Assembly: GCF_013414195.1 (NCBI RefSeq)
Contig: NZ_JAATTV010000007.1
Span: 62,001-126,000, forward strand
Length of the DNA: 64,000 bases
Source of the DNA: Psychrobacter sp. BI730
GTDB lineage: Bacteria; Pseudomonadota; Gammaproteobacteria; Pseudomonadales; Moraxellaceae
Direction: 5' to 3'
The notes under the pieces are model-generated. The model was not told where the DNA came from, ran no database searches, and saw only the letters and a program-made list of their open reading frames with translations. Both the position numbers and the translations under genes were made by a program. Positions 1-7,687 of the stretch are shown here, one piece after another. How positions within the stretch are numbered: the first letter of the stretch is position 1; each line of letters begins with the position of its first letter.

Positions 1-77
1 ATAATGACACACACATTATTTTGGCAAAAAATATAGAAATGCTTAAGGCATCTCTCACTACATTATTAAGGATAACT

Positions 78-749
78 ATGAATAACTATTTAGACGCCGT
101 CGTCGTTGAGCACAATCCCTCTCAAAAAAAGATAGATCGCGCAGTGATTTGGCTACATGGCTTAGGTGCTAGCGGTCATGATTTTGAGCCAGTTGTACCG
201 CAGCTTGGCTTGGCTAATGATATGGCAGTACGTTTTATCTTCCCACATGCACCTAAACGCCCAGTCACAGTAAATGGTGGCATGGTGATGCCAGCATGGT
301 ACGACATCATAGAGATGAGTCTGGAGCGTAAAGTAGATGTGGCTCAAATTGAAGAGTCTGCTCAGCAGATACAAGATTTGATCAGTCGTGAGATAGAGCG
401 CGGCGTGTTACCAGAGCATATCGTCATCGCAGGGTTTTCGCAGGGCGGGGCAGTTGCGTATCATGTGGCACTTGGCTATCCAAAACGTTTGGCTGGCTTG
501 ATGACGCTCTCTACCTACTTAGCGACCAATGATAATATTGAGTATAGTGCTGCCAATAAAGACATGCCGATTCTGATTGAACATGGTTCTCATGACCCAG
601 TCGTGCCTGTTATCCTAGGTGAGCAAGCACAGCAGTTATTATCAGCAAAAGATTATAATGTGTCTTATAATATGTATCCGATGGCGCACCAAGTCTGTAT
701 GCCACAGATTCAAAATATCGGTAAATGGTTAAACACTGTTTTGGCTTAG
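78..749 (+). CDS. Carboxylesterase / phospholipase family alpha/beta hydrolase
   Basis: A 223-residue cytoplasmic serine hydrolase of the carboxylesterase/phospholipase (acyl-protein thioesterase-like) family, which hydrolyses short acyl esters. The oxyanion region HGLGASGHDF lies near residues 27-36. The nucleophile elbow GFSQGG puts the catalytic Ser at 121, with Asp173 (SHDPVVP) and His204 (MAHQV) completing the triad. The length fits the bacterial family (about 215-225). The reading frame is open further upstream, but AAGGA at 69-73 stands just before the ATG at 78, and homologues begin close to this point, so I start there. It stands alone, upstream of tmRNA on the same strand. The natural substrate cannot be read from the sequence. 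No signal peptide. Confidence 0.88.
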   Translation: MNNYLDAVVVEHNPSQKKIDRAVIWLHGLGASGHDFEPVVPQLGLANDMAVRFIFPHAPKRPVTVNGGMVMPAWYDIIEMSLERKVDVAQIEESAQQIQDLISREIERGVLPEHIVIAGFSQGGAVAYHVALGYPKRLAGLMTLSTYLATNDNIEYSAANKDMPILIEHGSHDPVVPVILGEQAQQLLSAKDYNVSYNMYPMAHQVCMPQIQNIGKWLNTVLA

Positions 750-791
750 TCTATTAAGCTGTAACGTAATGTAATGCAGGCTACTTATAGG

Positions 792-821
792 TTGAAACCT
801 AACCGATATCTCCTATATAAT
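792..821 (+). promoter_or_regulatory. Sigma-70 promoter of ssrA
   Basis: TTGAAA (792-797), an 18-bp spacer and a perfect TATAAT (816-821) lie 13 nt before the mature tmRNA 5' end. Position and match make this the likely ssrA promoter. Confidence 0.75.
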
Positions 822-834
822 AGCCAGTCTTATT

Positions 835-1193
835 GGGGATGTTCTGGCTTCGACGCTGGTGATGAAACTCAATGATGCATGTCGAGAGTGTATGTCCTCT
901 CGTTAATCAAACATATATTGTTATAGTCGCAAACGACGAAACTTACGCTCTAGCAGCTTAAACCCTGCTTACTTAGTTGCTGATCACCTACAGTTGGTTA
1001 ACTAAGTTGAAGCGTCCGCATGTAGGCTCGCCACAAGTGATTGTCTCAATTGCTTGGGTTCAAAAGTAGAGAATCGTCCAATCCATCCTGACTGTCGGAT
1101 CGGTGCGGATTAAAACTAAAGACAGAAACTAAACATGTAGATTCATGAGCGTAATGCTGGCGGACGCGGGTTCAACTCCCGCCATCTCCACCA
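835..1193 (+). ncRNA. ssrA: Transfer-messenger RNA (tmRNA)
   Basis: One-piece tmRNA that rescues stalled ribosomes by trans-translation. The 5' end GGGGATG pairs with CATCTCC at 1183-1189 to form the alanine-type acceptor stem, followed by A and an encoded CCA (1191-1193). The TpsiC arm GCGGG-TTCAACT-CCCGC precedes it. The tag frame at 929-961 begins at a GCA resume codon and encodes ANDETYALAA followed by TAA, a typical gammaproteobacterial degradation tag ending in LAA. At about 359 nt the length is normal. A strong promoter and terminator frame it as a single-gene unit. No integrated element is seen at its 3' end, although tmRNA genes are common attachment sites. Confidence 0.97.
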
Positions 1194-1200
1194 AACATTA

Positions 1201-1234
1201 AAAATCCGATCACTTAGGTGGTCGGATTTTTTTG
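1201..1234 (+). terminator. Rho-independent terminator of ssrA
   Basis: A 13-bp stem (1201-1213 with 1218-1230, one T-G wobble) closed by a TTAG loop and followed by a T run, directly after the tmRNA 3' end. Confidence 0.9.
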
Positions 1235-1384
1235 TCCAAATTTTATGGTCAATTAATCGAGTCATGATGCTAATGAATTTTTGATGAGAAAATAAGAACT
1301 ATTTATATAGAGTAATCATTAAGTTTTTGAAGTTAAGTCACAATTTTTTGTTGTCTATAGAGAACATAATATTAGCTTGTCTTA

Positions 1385-1451
1385 AAGAATAATTCTGATT
1401 ATTCTTAGTTGAGGCCTATTCTTCGCATCAGGCGATGCAGTAGCAAGAATA
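1385..1451. promoter_or_regulatory. Paired dyads upstream of acyl-CoA ligase (putative operator)
   Basis: Four copies of the heptamer TATTCTT/AAGAATA form two inverted pairs. The first is AAGAATAA-N6-TTATTCTT (1385-1406), a perfect 8-bp dyad. The second is TATTCTT (1417-1423) with AAGAATA (1445-1451), enclosing GCATC/GATGC arms. The group ends 33 nt before the ligase ATG, where a repressor or activator of a fatty-acid gene could bind. The regulator is unknown. Confidence 0.45.
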
Positions 1452-1484
1452 AGCGGACTTTCAAATAACTACAGGGAATGTATT

Positions 1485-3113
1485 ATGTTAGGGAAAATGA
1501 TGTACCAGCCATTGCTGATCAGTGGTCTAATCGAACACGCTGCCCGTTATCATGGCGATACGGCGGTTTTGTCCAAAGAAGTCGATGGACAGATGACTCA
1601 TACCAATTGGCGTACTGTCTCAGATAACTCAAAACGATTGGCCAATGCATTGGCTACACTGGGTCTTAAATCATCAGAACGCATAGCAACTTTGGCTTGG
1701 AATAATCGACGTCATTTAGAAGCTTGGTATGCCATTTCAGGCAGTGGCATGGTTTGCCATACTATCAATCCACGTTTGTTCCCTGAGCAGCTTAGCTACA
1801 TTATCAATGACGCTGATGATCGTGTACTATTTTTTGATACTACTTTCCTACCGCTAATTATGGCAATCAAAGAGCATATCAAAGGTGTTGAACACTTCAT
1901 TTGTCTAAGTGATCGAGATGATAGTATCGTCGAAAAACTGCCTAATGTACTGTTCTTTGATGAGCTATTAGCAGAAAACTCGACTGACTTTGACTGGCCT
2001 CAATTTGATGAAGCAACAGCCAGCTCTTTATGCTACACCTCAGGAACTACCGGTAATCCTAAAGGTATTTTATATACTCATCGCTCTTCTGTGCTGCATG
2101 CGATGGCATTGTGCATGCCTGATGTCTCCGCGCTCTCTGCACAAGACGTTTTGTTACCCGTAGTACCGATGTTCCATGTCAATGCGTGGGGCACACCTTA
2201 TGCAGCTGCCTTGACTGGTTGCTCTCTCATACTTCCTGGTCCGAATCTTGATGGTGATAGTCTGGTATCTCTAATCGATGATTGTTATGTCACAGTTGCT
2301 CTAGGGGTTCCAACGATTTGGCAAAGTCTATTGACCGCTGCCAAAGCCAGAGGCAGTAAGCTTGATAGCATGACGCGTACTATCGTCGGAGGAGCCGCAT
2401 GCCCACCATCAGTAATCAAAACGTTCAGAGAAGACTTTAACTGCGATGCGGTGCATGGTTGGGGCATGACAGAAACCAGCCCACTTGGAACGATGAATCA
2501 AATAAAAGCCAAGCATAAATCGCTGAGTAAAGATGAGATTAATGAGTTGCGTAACTCTCAAGGTCGTCCACCCTACGGCGTTCAGCTACGTCTCATAGAT
2601 ACTGACGAGCCGCTACAGCGAGTTGAAGAAGATGGTATGTCTCAAGGTCGTTTACAGATCAAAGGGCATTGGATCATCAACGATTATTACACAGAAAATC
2701 CTGATGCGATAACTGAAGATGGTTGGTTCGACACAGGTGATATTGCAACTATTGATGCCGATGGCTATATGAATATTCGGGATCGCTCAAAAGATTTGAT
2801 TAAATCTGGTGGAGAGTGGATATCGTCAGTAGAGCTAGAGAACATCGCAGTCGCCCATCCGCAGATAAGAATGGCAGCCGCTATTGCTGCAAAGCATAAA
2901 AAATGGAGCGAGCGTCCAGTATTGATTGTAGTGAAAGAACCAGATTCAGAAATCGATGAGTCGCAAGTGCTAAGCTTTTACGAAGGTAAAATCGCCAGCT
3001 GGCAAATACCCGATAAAGTCATCTTTGTAGATAACATCGTGCTGAATGGCGCTGGCAAAATGGTCAAAAAAGACCTGCGTGATGATTATGGCAACGTGTT
3101 ATTAGATAGCTGA
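1485..3113 (+). CDS. AlkK-like medium/long-chain fatty acid-CoA ligase
   Basis: ATP-dependent acyl-CoA synthetase (AMP-forming, ANL superfamily) that activates fatty acids to acyl-CoA via an acyl-adenylate, feeding beta-oxidation. The 542-residue length fits the AlkK/DmdB branch (about 540). The P-loop YTSGTTGNPKG is at residues 184-194, and GWGMTETSP and the DTGD motif (in GWFDTGDIA) follow. The C-terminal subdomain has the hinge and a catalytic Lys in NGAGKMVKKD near the end. The N-terminus resembles AlkK starts, which supports the ATG at 1485, with GGGAA a few bases upstream. The gene is monocistronic, with a dyad-rich leader. Exact chain-length preference, or activity on sulfur-containing acids as in DmdB, cannot be decided from sequence. 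Confidence 0.87.
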   Translation: MLGKMMYQPLLISGLIEHAARYHGDTAVLSKEVDGQMTHTNWRTVSDNSKRLANALATLGLKSSERIATLAWNNRRHLEAWYAISGSGMVCHTINPRLFPEQLSYIINDADDRVLFFDTTFLPLIMAIKEHIKGVEHFICLSDRDDSIVEKLPNVLFFDELLAENSTDFDWPQFDEATASSLCYTSGTTGNPKGILYTHRSSVLHAMALCMPDVSALSAQDVLLPVVPMFHVNAWGTPYAAALTGCSLILPGPNLDGDSLVSLIDDCYVTVALGVPTIWQSLLTAAKARGSKLDSMTRTIVGGAACPPSVIKTFREDFNCDAVHGWGMTETSPLGTMNQIKAKHKSLSKDEINELRNSQGRPPYGVQLRLIDTDEPLQRVEEDGMSQGRLQIKGHWIINDYYTENPDAITEDGWFDTGDIATIDADGYMNIRDRSKDLIKSGGEWISSVELENIAVAHPQIRMAAAIAAKHKKWSERPVLIVVKEPDSEIDESQVLSFYEGKIASWQIPDKVIFVDNIVLNGAGKMVKKDLRDDYGNVLLDS

Positions 3114-3340
3114 TTTGGCTATTAAGAGCATAAATTGACAATGCTACTTGCAAAACCAAGTGTGTAATCTAGATAGGTTTCTTTAAGAATAGTGGTATAG
3201 GTGAGTAGGGCGTTTGAGATGCTCGTCATCTATATCACTTATCATGATTATTATTTCAAACGAGCACTGAGAGATTAATGTACATCAGATGCACAGATTG
3301 AGATAGATAGAGCAGGACAGTATAGAACACCAGATACAAC

Positions 3341-3364
3341 AAAGCCCCTGATATCAGGGGCTTT
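3341..3364 (-). terminator. Terminator of tRNA-Leu (palindromic hairpin)
   Basis: A perfect 24-bp palindrome with a GC-rich AAGCCCCTGA arm, followed leftward by a T-rich stretch. It lies 33 nt beyond the 3' end of the leftward tRNA-Leu gene. Confidence 0.65.
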
Positions 3365-3397
3365 AGCTGTTCTATAAGATAGTATAGGACTATGTAA

Positions 3398-3484
3398 TGG
3401 TACCCGGAGCCGGACTTGAACCGGCACGCTATTGCTAGCGAGGGATTTTAAATCCCTTGTGTCTACCAATTTCACCACCCGGGC
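3398..3484 (-). tRNA. tRNA-Leu (anticodon UAA)
   Basis: An 87-nt class II tRNA read leftward. The acceptor begins GCCCGGG and pairs with CCCGGGT-type 3' bases before an encoded CCA (complement at 3398-3400). The anticodon stem AGGGA/TCCCT encloses TTTAAAA, giving UAA. A long variable arm (CTCGCTAGCAATAGCG) and the TpsiC loop TTCAAGT are present. tRNA-Cys lies upstream on the same strand, probably co-transcribed. Confidence 0.95.
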
Positions 3485-3608
3485 AAAACTTGTTTTATCT
3501 AAAATGTAAACTAGCTGATAGACCATCTAGTTACTAGATAAGTGGTCGCTATTATAATCGGTTGTGATAATAATGCAAGCCAAAATTAACGTAAAGTTAA
3601 TAAATAAT

Positions 3609-3682
3609 TGGAGGCTGGAGTCGGAATCGAACCGGCGTTAACGGAGTTGCAGTCCGCTGCATGACCACTCTGCCATCCAGCC
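3609..3682 (-). tRNA. tRNA-Cys (anticodon GCA)
   Basis: A 74-nt tRNA read leftward, with acceptor GGCTGGA/TCCAGCC, U discriminator and an encoded CCA. The anticodon stem CGGA-CTGCAAC-TCCG gives GCA. The U73 discriminator is the identity element for cysteine. It lies 124 nt upstream of tRNA-Leu. Confidence 0.95.
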
Positions 3683-3863
3683 AATCAAGGTCGCCTATAT
3701 TAGCAAAAATATAGTAAATTACAAGTCCTTTTTTCATTAAAAACAGCTTATTTATTATCTTATCTATATTTAGCCCTAATTTAGAAGCGTTTATACTGTT
3801 AATAGGCTTTTTCAAACTATTAGTAAACCAGCGTGTAATGATGATGGTTTAAAATATAGTGCG

Positions 3864-3998
3864 CTAAACTATATCTCTATTGTTACGTTTGGCACTTTTC
3901 ACATCACGATAAGTGGCCGTGCAAATTAATACGAGTACGCCAAGAGTAATGGCGGGCCAAATTAAGATATATAAGCCGTAGATAAAGACGTTGTCCAT
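3864..3998 (-). CDS. Putative transporter small subunit (44 aa membrane protein)
   Basis: A 44-codon gene. AAGGAG (complement at 4003-4008) lies 4 nt from the ATG, a strong ribosome site. The product has one hydrophobic helix (about residues 4-27, IYGLYILIWPAITLGVLV) followed by a basic tail (RDVKSAKRNNRDIV). Tiny proteins with this plan (YxxIWPAI followed by a short charged tail) are encoded next to sodium:solute symporters in many proteobacteria and are annotated as transporter small subunits. Here it sits 84 nt after the symporter stop on the same strand, so the two are probably co-expressed. A role as an accessory or stability subunit is inference from context. Likely inner membrane, N-out/C-in by the positive-inside rule. 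Confidence 0.72.
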   Translation of the reverse strand: MDNVFIYGLYILIWPAITLGVLVLICTATYRDVKSAKRNNRDIV

Positions 3999-4082
3999 GA
4001 TATCTCCTTATAATATTGCTAAGTAAGTAGCGATTAGCCAAATACTGCTGACCAATCACTACTTGGATAAAGCGACTTTGGT

Positions 4083-5747
4083 TTAAGATTTAAGTGACGA
4101 TGGGATTTCCGACTTTTTATCGTAATTGCCCACACGCTGCTTAATTAAGTCGAAGTCGAAGTGTTCGTCTCCCATCAGGCTGATAATCACACAGACGACG
4201 GTACTAGCGCCGTAAGCTGTTAGAGAGGCTAGCAGGACCATATATTGACGTAAGAAGCCAGTAGCGAAGATAAGCATCAGCACTAGCGTGATAACTGCGG
4301 CGACCATGCCAATCTTACGACCTAAGAATCCAAAGACCATTAGCCCAATAACAACCGCTGCACCGACACTGGCCAGTATTTCAAAGAATAGGGCGGTGAC
4401 ACCAGTGATTGGGAGTAATTCGAAACGGGCAACGCAAAATAAGAGTAGTCCGACGATAACTGCTGAGGTAAAGGCAGTATTGGTGACGCGATTCCAAAAC
4501 ACACTGGCGATAACAGGGAAGACAATAGCCCCCCATAGTGCACCAACAAATACTAGCATGACGAGAATATCAAGCTTAAAGCTCGCAAAAATTAGTCCAG
4601 CTGCTGTCGCAACAATCATCGTGCCGCGACCAATTAGCATCATTGTTTTAGGTTTAACATGGCCTTTTTTGGCGATATTTTTACCGTAGACATCCGCCAT
4701 CATAATGGTTGATAGCGCTGACAAATCTGAATCAGCAGTTGAGGACAATGAACCAATCACTAAAATAAAGAATAAGGCGATAAAGACTGGATGTAGATAA
4801 GTACTAACCATTTGAGGGATTAGGTTATTCATATTGCCATCGAGTGGTTCAACACCAATAGTCACAGCCATTAATCCAATCATACCAAGGCCGATGACGA
4901 TACCCGCATAGCCAACCGTAGCAGTGACAAACGTTGCTTTGATTTTGGTCTTATCAATCGCAAATAGGCGCTGAGTGATGGTTTGATTACCAATAGCATA
5001 TGCCAATACCGCTACAAAATAAGGCGCACCTTGTTGAAAGAATGCCTCAGAAGAAAAGAAATTCTGTTGCTCCAAAGTCAGGTTTGACAGGCCGCTAACC
5101 ATAACTTCAGGGCCGCCCATAGCAAATAATACCGCTGGGATAATGACAATACCAATGGCCATTAGAGCGACCAACTGGGCGAAATCCGTAAAGACAGATG
5201 CTCGAAACCCTGATGTCAATGTATAACTCAGGACACCGATACCTGCGATCATTACCCCTGTTTGGAACGATAATGGCGACAGGACTGACACCAATGCCCC
5301 AGCAGCGGTAAAGTTGACCATCAAGCTAATTAAACTGCCCATAATATTGGATATGGCTAAGATTAATTGGCTTGATGAACCGTGGCGGGCATGAATCAGT
5401 TCACCTAGTGTATGGCCATCTGGTGCCAATTCACGAAAGCGCATACCAAAAGGGTAGATGAATAAAATCATCAATGCACCCCAAAAGCCATAATGTATCG
5501 GCCCTGATACGCCGTACTTATAGCCAGAGGTGGCCGCAGCGTAAAATGAGGCTGCCCAAATCCAAGTGGCGGTCATGCTGGCTGCACCCATACCAAAGCC
5601 AACACCGTGACCTGCGACCATAAATCCAGAAGTGGTCTCTTTATCTTTTTTGATTAATAAGGACAGTAAATAGGTGCCGCCATAAAATGCTAATAATAAT
5701 AAAATAATCGTTAATGATGAAAATTGGAACAATGACTCAGTTTTCAA
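4083..5747 (-). CDS. Sodium:solute symporter (SSS family)
   Basis: A secondary transporter of the inner membrane with about 13-14 predicted helices and 554 residues. Family features are the early GHGVGFGMGAAS stretch, the polar W-x-W helix (ATWIWAASFYAA) and the helix containing SLSSTADSDLSALSTIMMADVY, which matches the Na+-binding region of SSS proteins and resembles the urea/DUR3-like branch. No ATG is available at the 5' end. I choose the TTG at 5747 because a GAGG element lies 7 nt before it. An earlier in-frame TTG at 5762 would place that element inside the gene. It is followed by the 44-residue small subunit gene. The substrate is unknown: a urea, acetate or other organic solute is possible. 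Confidence 0.85.
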   Translation of the reverse strand: MKTESLFQFSSLTIILLLLAFYGGTYLLSLLIKKDKETTSGFMVAGHGVGFGMGAASMTATWIWAASFYAAATSGYKYGVSGPIHYGFWGALMILFIYPFGMRFRELAPDGHTLGELIHARHGSSSQLILAISNIMGSLISLMVNFTAAGALVSVLSPLSFQTGVMIAGIGVLSYTLTSGFRASVFTDFAQLVALMAIGIVIIPAVLFAMGGPEVMVSGLSNLTLEQQNFFSSEAFFQQGAPYFVAVLAYAIGNQTITQRLFAIDKTKIKATFVTATVGYAGIVIGLGMIGLMAVTIGVEPLDGNMNNLIPQMVSTYLHPVFIALFFILVIGSLSSTADSDLSALSTIMMADVYGKNIAKKGHVKPKTMMLIGRGTMIVATAAGLIFASFKLDILVMLVFVGALWGAIVFPVIASVFWNRVTNTAFTSAVIVGLLLFCVARFELLPITGVTALFFEILASVGAAVVIGLMVFGFLGRKIGMVAAVITLVLMLIFATGFLRQYMVLLASLTAYGASTVVCVIISLMGDEHFDFDLIKQRVGNYDKKSEIPSSLKS

Positions 5748-5919
5748 ACTCAGACCTCGCAATTGTTAGTTGATGAATAAAGTTCAGCAAAAATGAAAGA
5801 TACCAAACCATTAGGAATACAGCATAGCCTACACAGTCCTCATACCGAACGTATGTGGCTAATATAAATAGCGAAAATACCAACTGCAGTGGTAAGCAAA
5901 TGCTAAGTGTTACGCCCAA
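5737..5919 (-). CDS. Possible two-helix membrane protein overlapping the symporter start
   Basis: A 60-residue frame from TTG at 5919 whose TGA (5737-5739) overlaps the first codons of the symporter gene, as in translationally coupled pairs. It encodes two hydrophobic stretches (TLSICLPLQLVFSLFILATY and VGYAVFLMVWYLSFLLNFI) and ends in a polar ARSEFEN tail. This is reminiscent of DUF485/DUF4212-type proteins that precede SSS symporters, but the usual N-terminal 20-30 residues are missing and an in-frame stop lies just upstream. No ATG and only a weak ribosome site are present. It may be a genuine minimal partner, a decayed remnant or chance. Confidence 0.35.
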   Translation of the reverse strand: MGVTLSICLPLQLVFSLFILATYVRYEDCVGYAVFLMVWYLSFLLNFIHQLTIARSEFEN

Positions 5920-6517
5920 ATCTTAATGAGACAGATACTGTCAAATCAAAAAGACAGGGACTACTTTCAATAGGCGTCAGTTAATGGGTAAACCATCACG
6001 CTATTAATAGGCATACACAAAGGTAGCTACATGCTAAAGAAAACTCATGTGATGAGTGTCTATAGCGGAATTACGAATAAGCACTAAGCCATGATAAAAT
6101 GACCCGAACTCGATTTAGACAGCCTTATCAGCTGTAATAAACAATAGCTGAGAAATCTCTACTCATCTATTGCGATTGATGTGTTACTAAGCGGCATTAA
6201 TAAATAAAACTACATATTTGTTAAGTGCCTGTAACATATTTGCGGGATAAGAGTAACCTATTATGTCATTAACCTCAAACATTATCCGATATTTACCAAA
6301 CAATGACCGAAGATGATATATAAGTATTTGTTTAAAGAGATTTAATAAGATTTTTAATAAAGCATTGAAAGATAAGGTTTTATTATTAGTAGCATTGAGT
6401 GATATATCGCTATGAGCTAAGTTATAACCATGAATGAGTAGCTGAAGCTTTCATTAGAAAAATAGATAATGAGCGATAGATGATGGTTGCTCTCAATGAA
6501 CAAGTAGAAGTGAATTT
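5920..6517. other. Intergenic region with no recognisable gene
   Basis: About 600 bp of AT-rich DNA between the symporter region and the 3' end of fdhD. I see no ORF with coding character, no RNA fold I can defend and no clear terminator. It presumably holds the leftward promoter of the symporter unit. Confidence 0.6.
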
Positions 6518-7600
6518 TTATATATTATCTTGTTTGGTATAGTAAGTGACTCGGTTATCACGTAAAAATCCAGCCAATCCAAGGCCATAACGCTCAGCCA
6601 CGCGCACTGCTGTACTGGTAGGCGCTGACATGCCAACTAGCCACGGGATTTGACTTCGAATAGACTTTTGAACCAGTTCAATAGAGAGACGCGAAGTCAT
6701 AAGCACACAGCTAACGTCTGCTTTTTGGCGTAATTGCCAACCGATGAGTTTATCAAGTGCATTATGGCGGCCTACATCCTCGAATAAATGTAGCTGCTGA
6801 TTATGTATCGTCGCTGCGGCATGTACCGCACCTGTCAGTTGATGCGTATGTTGCGCGGCATCCACTTGTTGACGCAGTGCCAATAGGGAGTCAAGACTTG
6901 GTGCGCTCGTTTGAATGCCATTTATACCTGTCTGTCGGTTATGTTCATGGTGTAAATGGTCTTGTGAGTAAGTACTTAAATCAGGCAAAGCTTGCGTTAG
7001 TCCAGTAATACCGCACATACCGCAGCCTGTACGCCCTGCGAGCTGTCGTTTTTGTGCTTGGATACGTTGATGGCAGCGTTGGCTCAATACCAACTCCACG
7101 ACATAGATATCGTAATCTTGAAATCGTTCTAAGCTTTGCTCAATTGATACTGAGTCAAGATCTTCGTCACTCGAATCTTGAACGAACTTCTGGTAGCTAG
7201 CGATATCTGCAAGGTGAGTCACTTCCCAGTCGAGTAACTCGTGACTGTATTGAATTAATCCTTCGCTAAATAAGAACCCAACAGCCAAATACTCTAACTG
7301 ATGAGGACTAGCCATCAGCACAGCATAATGAATCCCATTAATAATGATAGAGACCGCAGCTTCGACTGCTAAGCTGGTGGTCTGAGATTCGATTTGAAGG
7401 TGAGAGTCATTATTAGGGTTGCTAATAACTGACGGGTAATGATGCTTTTGTGCTAAGTGACTACGAGCAAGTGGTGTCTCTGACAACCTATCATCGTTAG
7501 GTGATTTAGGTACAACTCTCTTAATGTCGGTTGAGTTATCTATCATAGCGGGGTCGATAATAGCCTCACTTTGCTCAGCGTTATATTCAATGGTTATCAC
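6518..7600 (-). CDS. fdhD: Formate dehydrogenase accessory sulfurtransferase FdhD
   Basis: FdhD passes sulfur from the cysteine desulfurase IscS to the molybdenum centre of formate dehydrogenase-type enzymes. The catalytic loop with two cysteines, GCGMCG, is at residues 192-197 (Cys193, Cys196). The FdhD core runs from about residue 75 (VNG-like motif IINGIHYAVLMASP, then AVGFLFSEGL) to the C-terminus, including the conserved DVGRHNALDK motif. At 360 residues it is longer than the usual 260-280, owing to an N-terminal polar extension of about 70 residues rich in Asn, Ser and Asp and to an acidic insertion near 140-155 (QDSSDEDLDS). It follows the molybdopterin oxidoreductase gene by 87 nt on the same strand, its likely client. 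Confidence 0.92.
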   Translation of the reverse strand: MITIEYNAEQSEAIIDPAMIDNSTDIKRVVPKSPNDDRLSETPLARSHLAQKHHYPSVISNPNNDSHLQIESQTTSLAVEAAVSIIINGIHYAVLMASPHQLEYLAVGFLFSEGLIQYSHELLDWEVTHLADIASYQKFVQDSSDEDLDSVSIEQSLERFQDYDIYVVELVLSQRCHQRIQAQKRQLAGRTGCGMCGITGLTQALPDLSTYSQDHLHHEHNRQTGINGIQTSAPSLDSLLALRQQVDAAQHTHQLTGAVHAAATIHNQQLHLFEDVGRHNALDKLIGWQLRQKADVSCVLMTSRLSIELVQKSIRSQIPWLVGMSAPTSTAVRVAERYGLGLAGFLRDNRVTYYTKQDNI

Positions 7601-7644
7601 GGTTTATCATGGCCTAAAAGTAGGGGCGTGCTTATGGTCATTTA

Positions 7645-7676
7645 GAGAGCCAATGAAAATATCATTATTGGCTCTC
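7645..7676 (-). other. Intercistronic hairpin between the oxidoreductase and fdhD
   Basis: A perfect 10-bp inverted repeat, GAGAGCCAAT/ATTGGCTCTC, with a 12-nt loop, just past the oxidoreductase stop codon. There is no T run leftward, so it may stabilise the upstream mRNA or attenuate read-through rather than fully terminate. Confidence 0.6.
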
Positions 7677-7687
7677 CGCAGTATGAT

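Noticed and set aside
835..1260. tmRNA 3' end as an integration site
   Set aside because: The gene is intact, followed directly by its own terminator, and no integrase or duplicated 3' fragment is present nearby.
3275..3815. Two leftward open frames covering the tRNA-Leu and tRNA-Cys genes
   Set aside because: They read through clear tRNA genes and a terminator; chance frames.
4288..4689. A 133-codon rightward frame inside the symporter gene
   Set aside because: Shadow of a membrane protein gene: the complement of hydrophobic codons stays open by chance.
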